From assembly GCA_001314685.1 (NCBI GenBank), contig LJNT01000099.1, positions 1 through 33,055 on the forward strand: a DNA stretch of 33,055 bases, read 5' to 3'. The notes beneath the pieces are model-generated. The model worked only from the letters and a program-made list of their open reading frames with translations, ran no database searches and was not told the DNA's origin. Positions within the stretch are counted from its first letter, which is position 1; each line of letters starts with the position of its first letter. A program made the translations under genes and the position numbers. The stretch comes from Rhodobacteraceae bacterium HLUCCA09 (GTDB lineage: Bacteria > Pseudomonadota > Alphaproteobacteria > Rhodobacterales > Rhodobacteraceae). Shown one piece after another: positions 19,601 through 33,055 of this stretch.

Positions 19601-20038
19601 ATGCTGTCGGGGCGGTGCAGATGCGGGCGCGTGGCGTGGGAAGCGTCCGTCTCGCCGTTCCGCTCGGTTCTCTGCCACTGCGCCGATTGCCGGCGCTCGG
19701 CGGGTGCCTCGCCGGTCGGCTATCTCGGCTTTCCGAAGCCGGTCGTGCGGTGGACGGCGCGGCGTGCCTTCCGCGCCACCTCGCCCGGCGTGACGCGCGG
19801 CGCCTGCCCCGATTGCGGCACGTTTCTCAGCTACATGTGCACGATCTGGCCGGGCGAGCTCTACCTGCACGCCGCCACGCTCGACGACCCCTCCGGCTTC
19901 GTTCCCGAGGCACATCTGAACCGGGCCGCCCGCGACGTCGAGGGCGCCGCCCGGGGCGACGGGCCGTCGCGCCGCGAGGGGCGGGGCCGTCAGATCTCCG
20001 GGGCGACCGGCCCTAGCTCATGGCGGCGGCCGGCATGA
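19601..20038 (+). CDS. GFA / CENP-V domain zinc protein
   Basis: The 145-residue protein belongs to the family named after glutathione-dependent formaldehyde-activating enzyme (Gfa), cytoplasmic and zinc-binding. Cysteine ligands are C6-x-C8 (GRCRCG), C25-x-C27-x2-C30 (LCHCADC) and C69-x2-C72 (CPDC), the full set of the fold. SAGASPVGYLGFP and TFLSYMC are further family features. A start at the ATG 19601 gives the normal N-terminus; a GTG at 19571 is in frame but adds an Arg-rich segment. Most members have no proven formaldehyde activity, so the label is structural. The C-terminal 30 residues are poorly conserved in type (Arg/Gly-rich). It ends 40 bases before the convergent pgm stop, with no obvious terminator. 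Confidence 0.88.
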   Translation: MLSGRCRCGRVAWEASVSPFRSVLCHCADCRRSAGASPVGYLGFPKPVVRWTARRAFRATSPGVTRGACPDCGTFLSYMCTIWPGELYLHAATLDDPSGFVPEAHLNRAARDVEGAARGDGPSRREGRGRQISGATGPSSWRRPA

Positions 20039-20077
20039 CGGCGCCCTGACCGCGCGCCGCGCCGGCAGGCCAGGCAC

Positions 20078-25776
<5,699 letters not shown>

Positions 25777-25828
25777 GCGCGCTGCCTCCCCGCGCGCGCC
25801 GCGCCGGAGGCGATGCGGCCAGCGTCGC

Positions 25829-25858
25829 CCCCGGGCCGCCCGGCCAGGCGGCCCGGGG
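25829..25858 (-). other. Strong hairpin between glgA and glgX
   Basis: A perfect 12-bp stem, CCCCGGGCCGCC (25829-25840) with GGCGGCCCGGGG (25847-25858), and a 6-base loop. It lies about 50 bases upstream of the glgX start and has no T-run. An intercistronic stability or processing element that sets relative expression is likely. The rest of the 244-base gap shows no gene. Confidence 0.5.
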
Positions 25859-26020
25859 AGCACCCTGCGCGGGATGCGTGGAGTGAAGGGGGAGACGCTG
25901 TCGTCACGAAACCTCGAGTCGGTGGCGGTCTGTCGGCTGCATGGCTGCTACCGATAACGGCTCTCGCTGCGAGGGGGAACCGGTCAGGAGAGCGCGGGCG
26001 CGCGGCGCGCGGCGCCGCGT

Positions 26021-27463
26021 TCAGGCGGCTTCCGAGGCGGCGCCCACGATCTCGCCGTAGAGCGCGGCATAGTCCGCCGCCGAAGGCCCCCAGCCCACGG
26101 GATGGGCCATCGCGGCGCGCGCCACCTGCTCCCACCCCGCCTTGTCCTCCCAGAGGTCGCAGAGCCGGCCCAGGCCCTCGGCGAGGGATGCCGCGCTGCC
26201 CGGCTCCACGAGAAAGCCCGTGCCGGCGCCGACCGTTCGCGCGGCGTGGTTCGCCTCGATCACCGTGTCGGCCAGGCCGCCTGTCCGCGCCACGAGCGGC
26301 AGGGTGCCGTAGCGTAGCCCGTACATCTGCGTCAGCCCGCAGGGTTCGAAGCGCGAGGGCACCGCGATGGCGTCGGCGCCGGCCATCAGCCGGTGGGCGA
26401 AATCCTCGTCGTAGCCGATCTTCACCGAGACGCGCGGATGTGCGGCGCCGAGCGCGGCGAACCGCTGCTCGATTTCGGGCGCGCCCGAGCCAAGCAGCGC
26501 GAACTGCCCGCCCCGCGACAGGAGCGCCGGCAGCGCCTCGGCCATCAGGTCGAAGCCCTTCTGCTCGGTCAGGCGGCTGACGGCGATGACGAGCGGCCCA
26601 GGCGCGCCCGAGTCGAGGCCCGTCTCTGCGATCAGCGCGCGCCGGTTCGCGGCCTTTCCTGCCGGCGCGTCGTAGCAGCCGGCGATGCGAGGGTCGGTCC
26701 GCGGATTCCACAGGCGCTCGTCGATCCCGTTGAGGATGCCGCGCATGTCGGCGGCCCGGGCGCGGATCACCCCGTCGAGCCCCATGCCGAACTGCGGCGT
26801 GGCGAGCTCGCGCGCATAGGTGGGCGAGACGGTGGTGACGCGGTCGGCCGTCACCAGCCCCGCCTTGAGCAGGCTGATCCGCCCGTAGAACTCGAAGCCA
26901 TCGGGGGTGTAGCCCGCCGGATCGAGCCTAAGCGTGCCCATCAGCGCGGCGTCGGCGTTGCCCGGGAAGGCGATGTTGTGGACGGTCAGCACCGAGGCCG
27001 CCCCGCCGCCCATCTGGCGCAGGTAGGTGGGGGCGAGGCCGGTCTGCCAGTCGTGGCAGTGCAGAACCTGCGGCCGCCAGCCACCCGCGCCCGCCCGCGC
27101 CACGAAGGCCGCCACCCAGGACAGCGCGGCGAAGCGCTGCGGGTTGTCGGCCCAGTCGCGCCCGTCGGGCGCCATGTAAAGGCCGCCCGCGCGGTCGTAG
27201 AGATGCGCCGCGTCCAGCACGTAGACAGGCAGGCCCCCGGCCTCGCCCAGCAGAAGGCGGGCGGGGCCGCCGAACAGATCGTCCTCTTCGGCCACTGTGG
27301 CATGCGGCCCGAGCGCGGCGATCACCGGCTCGTAGCCCGGCAGCAGCACCCGCATGTCGACACCCTGCGCGGCGAGCGCGGCGGGCAGGGCGCCGACCAC
27401 GTCGGCGAGGCCCCCGGTCTTGACGAAGGGCACGCATTCGGATGCGACCGACAGAACGCGCAT
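26021..27463 (-). CDS. glgA: Glycogen synthase GlgA (ADP-glucose)
   Basis: A GT5 glycosyltransferase extending alpha-1,4-glucan from ADP-glucose. The 480-residue length is normal. The N-terminal domain has the ADP-glucose-binding KTGGLADV (from K15) and LHCHDWQTGLAP. The C-terminal domain has VSRLTEQKGFDLM and the retaining-transferase motif PSRFEPCGLTQMYGLRYG, where the first Glu is catalytic and CGLTQMYG binds the nucleotide. A GGGAGA ribosome binding site precedes the ATG at 27463. It is 41 bases after glgC and so co-transcribed. No truncation is visible; the end (VGAASEAA) is normal. Confidence 0.98.
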   Translation of the reverse strand: MRVLSVASECVPFVKTGGLADVVGALPAALAAQGVDMRVLLPGYEPVIAALGPHATVAEEDDLFGGPARLLLGEAGGLPVYVLDAAHLYDRAGGLYMAPDGRDWADNPQRFAALSWVAAFVARAGAGGWRPQVLHCHDWQTGLAPTYLRQMGGGAASVLTVHNIAFPGNADAALMGTLRLDPAGYTPDGFEFYGRISLLKAGLVTADRVTTVSPTYARELATPQFGMGLDGVIRARAADMRGILNGIDERLWNPRTDPRIAGCYDAPAGKAANRRALIAETGLDSGAPGPLVIAVSRLTEQKGFDLMAEALPALLSRGGQFALLGSGAPEIEQRFAALGAAHPRVSVKIGYDEDFAHRLMAGADAIAVPSRFEPCGLTQMYGLRYGTLPLVARTGGLADTVIEANHAARTVGAGTGFLVEPGSAASLAEGLGRLCDLWEDKAGWEQVARAAMAHPVGWGPSAADYAALYGEIVGAASEAA

Positions 27464-27504
27464 GGCGTCTCTCCCCTGGCTGCGCCCCCCATTTCCGACT
27501 GTGC

Positions 27505-28773
27505 TTATTCCAGAGCGGCGGCCCGCGCGTCCAGCATCTTCTGCGTGATGAGCGTCACGCCCCCGTCGGAGACGCGGAACCACCTGGCGTCGTCCTCCGG
27601 ATCCTCGCCCACCACGAGCCCGCGGGGGATGCGCACGCCCCGGTCGATCACCACGTTCTTCAGCCGCGCGTGCCGCTCCACCTCGACATAGGGCAGCACC
27701 ACGGCATGGTCGAGAACCGCGTAGCTGTTGGTGTGAACCATGGTGAAGAGCAGCGAGTTGCGCACCTCGGTGCCCGAGATGATGCAGCCGCCCGAGACCA
27801 TCGAGGAGACGGCAGAGCCGCGCCGGCTTTCCTCGTCGTGGATGAACTTGGCAGGCGGCACGCTCTCGGAATAGGTCCAGATCGGCCACGACTTGTCCCA
27901 CAGGTCGAGTTCGGGGGTGAAGTCCGTGAGGTCGATATTGGCCTTCCAGTAGGCGTCGATCGTGCCCACGTCGCGCCAGTAGGCGGCGGTGTCGGGCGAG
28001 GCGCGCACGCAGCTCTCCTCGAAGCGATGGGCCTGCGCGTGGCCCTCTCGGACGATGCGGGGGATGATGTCCTTGCCGAAATCGTGCTCGGAGGTCTCGT
28101 CGTCCATGTCCTCGAGCAGCAACTCGCGCAGGAAGGACCACCTGAAGACGTAGATGCCCATCGAGGCGAGCGTGCGATCGGAATCGTCGGGCAGGCCCGG
28201 AGGGTCGGCGGGCTTTTCGAGGAAGCCCTTGACCCGGCCGGTCGCGTCGACGTCCATCACGCCGAAGGCGCTGGCCTCCTCGCGCGGCACGGTCAGGCAT
28301 CCCACGGTCACGTCGGCGCCGCTGTCCGCGTGCGCCTGGAGCATGATCTCGTAGTCCATCTTGTAGATGTGGTCGCCGGCGAGGATCAGCACGTAGTCGA
28401 CATGGTAGCTGTCGACGATGTCGGTGTTCTGCGCCACGGCGTCGGCGGTGCCGCGATACCAGTGCTCGCCCTTGGCGCGCTGCGAGGCGGGCAGGATGTC
28501 GAGATACTCGTTGCGCTCGGCGCGGAAGAAGTTCCACCCGCGCTGGCAGTGGCGGATCAGGCTGTGCGCCTTGTACTGCGTGGCGATGGCCATCTTGCGG
28601 ATGCCCGAGTTGAGCGCGTTCGACAGCGCGAAGTCGATGATCCGGGTCTTGCCGCCGAAATAGACCGCCGGTTTCGCGCGGTTGTCTGTGAGCTCCTTGA
28701 GCCGCGAGCCGCGTCCGCCCGCCAGGACGAACGCCATGGACCGGACCGCCAGGCGCTGCCTGCGTGGAGTCAT
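27505..28773 (-). CDS. glgC: Glucose-1-phosphate adenylyltransferase GlgC
   Basis: Makes ADP-glucose and pyrophosphate from ATP and glucose-1-phosphate, the committed and usually allosteric step of glycogen synthesis. The 422-residue protein has the nucleotide-binding [43 protein letters not shown], the catalytic Asp region [19 protein letters not shown] for glucose-1-phosphate, and [13 protein letters not shown]. The C-terminal left-handed beta-helix ([15 protein letters not shown] and following) forms the regulatory domain. The ATG at 28773 has an excellent GGAGGGGAGG ribosome binding site. It follows glgP by 170 bases containing several hairpins, which may uncouple its level from that of glgP. 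Confidence 0.98.
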   Translation of the reverse strand: MTPRRQRLAVRSMAFVLAGGRGSRLKELTDNRAKPAVYFGGKTRIIDFALSNALNSGIRKMAIATQYKAHSLIRHCQRGWNFFRAERNEYLDILPASQRAKGEHWYRGTADAVAQNTDIVDSYHVDYVLILAGDHIYKMDYEIMLQAHADSGADVTVGCLTVPREEASAFGVMDVDATGRVKGFLEKPADPPGLPDDSDRTLASMGIYVFRWSFLRELLLEDMDDETSEHDFGKDIIPRIVREGHAQAHRFEESCVRASPDTAAYWRDVGTIDAYWKANIDLTDFTPELDLWDKSWPIWTYSESVPPAKFIHDEESRRGSAVSSMVSGGCIISGTEVRNSLLFTMVHTNSYAVLDHAVVLPYVEVERHARLKNVVIDRGVRIPRGLVVGEDPEDDARWFRVSDGGVTLITQKMLDARAAALE

Positions 28774-28800
28774 GCTACCTCCCCTCCGGGCCGCTTCTCT

Positions 28801-28816
28801 GCACCCGTTCGGGTGC
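28801..28816 (-). other. Short hairpin upstream of glgC
   Basis: GCACCC-GTTC-GGGTGC, a perfect 6-bp stem, about 28 bases from the glgC start and close to its ribosome binding site. A role in translation or as the last part of the hairpin cluster is possible. Confidence 0.4.
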
Positions 28817-28858
28817 AGTCAATCAGACAGGGGGCGCAATGGCTACCCTTGCGGGCTG

Positions 28859-28918
28859 GCCCCGCGGGGCAAATTCCTTGCAGAAGGAATTTGCAAGAGC
28901 CTTCGCCAAGGCTCTTGC
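28859..28918 (-). repeat. Three adjoining perfect palindromes between glgP and glgC (REP-like)
   Basis: In order: a 12-bp palindrome GCCCCGCGGGGC (28859-28870); an 11-bp stem GCAAATTCCTT / AAGGAATTTGC with loop GCAG (28869-28894); and an 11-bp stem GCAAGAGCCTT / AAGGCTCTTGC with loop CGCC (28893-28918). Neighbouring elements share two bases each. There is no T-run in either direction. The pattern resembles short palindromic repeats scattered in Rhodobacterales genomes and could act as an mRNA end or processing signal. Confidence 0.7.
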
Positions 28919-28943
28919 AGCGCGACGCAGGAGAGGGCGCGCC

Positions 28944-31379
<2,436 letters not shown>

Positions 31380-31744
31380 CTCGGTCGCTCCGGGTCTGTC
31401 GCGGCGCTCCTGCGCGGCGGTGTCTCTTGGGTCGGCCGTGCCCGGCCCGGCCCCGCTGGGCCGGCCGGCGGCGCGGCGATGCGATGTTGGCGCCAACACT
31501 TGGACAAGGCCGGGCGATGGTGCAACCGTCCCCCGCGCCGGCGATGCAGATTGCCGCGCCGGTCAAGCGACGTGGCTGACGCGTGGCGCGCATCCGTCCG
31601 TCTCCCGCGTTGCCGATGCATGATTTGCAATCGAACCGCGGCCGGGATGCGGCAGAGGCGGGCAGAAACCGAAACGCCGACGCCGTCGGCACAGCGCCGG
31701 GCGATGCGACCGCGCGGCTCCCGAATCGTGGCGTGACACGGAGC
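31380..31744. other. Regulatory gap upstream of glgP
   Basis: 365 bases without a supportable gene between glgP and the cytochrome peroxidase remnant. It contains the 14-bp palindrome at 31485-31498. A minus-strand TTGACC near 31561-31566 has no convincing -10 at 17 bases. The rest is GC-rich and featureless to me. Confidence 0.5.
31485..31498 (-). promoter_or_regulatory. LacI-family-type operator upstream of glgP
   Basis: TGTTGGCGCCAACA is a perfect 14-bp palindrome with a central CG, the form bound by LacI-family repressors. It lies 106 bases upstream of the glgP ATG. It suggests sugar-responsive control of the glycogen cluster. No LacI-family gene is in the window, so the regulator would act from elsewhere. 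Confidence 0.55.
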
Positions 31745-32116
31745 TCAGTCGACCGGCAGGCCGCTCGGCACCGCATCGGGCCGCCCCATCGGCCACGTTC
31801 TGGCGGTCGCGCCTGTCAGCGCCTCGAGAAACGCCGTGATCTGCGCGATTTCCTCCTCCGTCCGGGGCGGAAGATCGATGTCGCGCGCTGCGGCGTGGCG
31901 GGCGGTCTCCAGCCGGTCGTCACGCACCACGAAGTCGATGGGCGCGAGCCAGGGCGCGTCCGGCAGCCATGCCGTCTCGGGGCGCCACTTGGCCGGTTCG
32001 ACCTGGAGGAAATCGGCATCCGTCAGCGGCGCTGGCAGGGGGTGGGCGGGGCCCACGGCGGCGATCTCGCGCCCCGTTGCATGGGCCGCGACGGCAGCTA
32101 GGCTCGCCGCGACCAT
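31745..32116 (-). pseudogene. Remnant of a di-heme cytochrome c peroxidase (C-terminal part)
   Basis: Only the C-terminal part of a MauG/cytochrome c peroxidase-like protein seems to remain. RTEEEIAQITAFLEALTG resembles the closing helix of c-type cytochrome domains, and the ending DAVPSGLPVD matches what I recall as a common terminus of these peroxidases. No CxxCH heme motif is left in the open frame, so it cannot be a working cytochrome. The upstream limit is uncertain: an ATG at 32116 exists but the frame is open further. The divergent broken Sel1 gene starts 31 bases beyond it. The identification rests on short segments and is moderate. Confidence 0.5.
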
Positions 32117-32146
32117 CGAGCCCAGACCCAGACCCCGGAGGAGCCC

Positions 32147-32420
32147 ATGCGCCGAGTCCTCGCCGCCGCCCTTGTCCCTCGCCCTCGCCGCGCCCGTCGC
32201 GGCCGAGCTGGAGGAGGCGCGCGACCTGATGGAGGAGGGGCGTTTCGATGAGGCGCGCGCGACGCTCTTGCCCGCCGCCCGCTCCGGCAACGCCGAGGCG
32301 GAGGAACTGATCGGCGTGATGCATGCCCTGGGCCTCGGGGGGGAGCGCGACGACGCCCGCGCGTTCGAGTGGTAGCTGCGCTCGGCGATGAAAGGGCATG
32401 CAGGCGCCCAATCCGGGCTT
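32147..32420 (+). pseudogene. Broken Sel1-repeat protein gene
   Basis: A strong GGAGGAG ribosome binding site precedes an ATG at 32147 that begins a signal peptide (MRRVLAAA). One extra base near 32171 throws it out of frame; in the next frame the signal peptide continues (LSLALAAPVAAELEE) and leads into a Sel1-like helix pair, FDEARATLLPAARSGNAEAEELIGVMHALG. A TAG at 32373-32375 stands where a Sel1 repeat would have Tyr (FEW-stop-LRSAMKGHAGAQ). The remainder disappears near 32420, shortly before the transposase remnant. The intact ancestor was probably a periplasmic Sel1-repeat adaptor protein. The single-base insertion could also be a sequencing error, but the nonsense change and truncation point to real decay. 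Confidence 0.7.
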
Positions 32421-32452
32421 CTTCGCGGAGCGTGTGGGTGTTTGGGTCCGCG

Positions 32453-33051
32453 TCAGGCGAGGACAGTCCCGGATGTCGTGTCGTAGGGGGAGGCCGGCAG
32501 GTGCCTGAGCCTGCCCGCAACGAGGCAGGCCATGTTGATGACGTTCCGGGTGGTGCGATAGCCACGCGCACGCGTCTTGGCCGCGTGGATCAGCCCGTTG
32601 ATGGCCTCGACGCCGCCATTCGTCAGCCCGCTGTCGAACGCGTTCAGGATGCCATCCTGGTGTGACGCTATCGTCCGGGCGAGTTTGCGGAACGGCGCGA
32701 GGCGGGATCGTTTCACCCAGGAGAGCCAGGCCGTCAGAAGCTGTGCCGCCTCGGCCTTGCTGTCGGCCCGGGCGAAAATGTCCCTCACCTCTTCCTTCGG
32801 GCCACGCGGGGGACGGCGGCATGGATGAACGCCTTGTGCTCGAAGAACCGCAGGTGCTCCCAGCTGCGCCGCCGCGTGTCGTGAACGGGTTGGTCCGCAG
32901 CTCCGCAGGACGGACAGGCAAACCGGCTGCCGGGCTTGAAGGCGACCTGGAAGTCGATCTGCTTGCGCGCCGCATCGAACGATACGTCATCGACATGCCA
33001 CGGCGCCTCCAGCCCCGGCGCCATCGTGAAAAGGCTCTTCTCCGGTCCCAT
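32453..33051 (-). mobile_element. ISL3-family transposase, internally deleted
   Basis: Two fragments of one transposase lie on the minus strand. 32785-33051 encodes the N-terminal 88 residues, with MGPEKSLFTMAPGLEAPWHV and a zinc-finger FACPSCGAAD, up to FIHAAVPRV, where the family would continue with a second cysteine pair. 32453-32788 encodes the C-terminal DDE region (from KEEVRDIFARADSKAEA to NGLIHAAKTRARGYRTTRNVINMACLVAG). The middle, roughly 200 residues including the helix-turn-helix and most of the catalytic core, is gone, and the two parts meet in different frames near 32790. It is inactive. The right end of the element lies beyond the window; a left terminal repeat was not identified in 32411-32452. 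Confidence 0.85.
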
Positions 33052-33055
33052 CCCG

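Noticed and set aside
28838..28918. Small plus-strand reading frame (MATLAGWPRGANSLQKEF...) between glgP and glgC
   Set aside because: It is merely the translation of the palindrome cluster, without a ribosome binding site; the repeats explain the sequence.

Overview
The window is high-GC DNA whose gene families, gene order and regulatory signals point to an alphaproteobacterium of the Rhodobacterales (Rhodobacteraceae / Roseobacteraceae type). The main pointers are an iscR-iscS-sufB...sufC-sufD...sufS iron-sulfur operon headed by a one-cysteine IscR, a CIRCE-controlled groESL operon, a class II (manganese-type) inorganic pyrophosphatase, and a glgP-glgC-glgA-glgX-malQ-pgm glycogen cluster. 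Almost every real gene has long open shadow frames on the opposite strand because of the base composition; these were left out.

Layout. 1-855 (-): 3'-truncated membrane GGDEF diguanylate cyclase. 1008-3292 (-): groES-groEL with terminator, CIRCE operator and a sigma70-type promoter. 3440-4381 (+): DUF6492-like protein with a DxD motif. 4570-7150 (+): pyrophosphatase, HAD-IIA phosphatase and MaoC-type dehydratase. 7403-8285 (-): alpha/beta hydrolase and a 74-residue protein. 8325-18107 (+): SUF operon, comprising iscR, a class I cysteine desulfurase, sufB, a small membrane protein, a polysaccharide pyruvyl transferase-like protein, a YbjQ-like protein, a one-helix protein, sufC, sufD, two YIP1-like membrane proteins and sufS. 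18108-19214 (-): decayed histidine kinase cut off exactly at the end of sufS. 19409-19485: tRNA-Arg(CCG). 19601-20038 (+): GFA/CENP-V-type zinc protein. 20078-31379 (-): glycogen metabolism cluster. 31485-31498: a LacI-type palindrome upstream of that cluster. 31745-33051: a decayed stretch holding a di-heme cytochrome c peroxidase remnant, a broken Sel1-repeat gene and an internally deleted ISL3-family transposase.

How the genes work together. In the SUF operon IscS/SufS supply sulfur and SufBCD builds clusters. IscR probably represses the operon through a TAGAA-N3-TTCTA box overlapping its own -10, and a second copy of that box lies inside iscS ahead of sufB. In the glycogen cluster GlgC and GlgA make linear glucan, GlgP and GlgX degrade it, MalQ recycles short maltodextrins, and Pgm links glucose-1-phosphate to glycolysis. 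No glgB branching enzyme is present here.

The most unusual points are: the loss of the malQ stop codon (apparently TGA to CGA), which leaves malQ and pgm as one 1183-codon reading frame although pgm keeps its own ribosome binding site and ATG; the intragenic IscR-type box; the histidine-kinase/sufS deletion scar; and two tandem perfect 11-bp hairpins between glgP and glgC.
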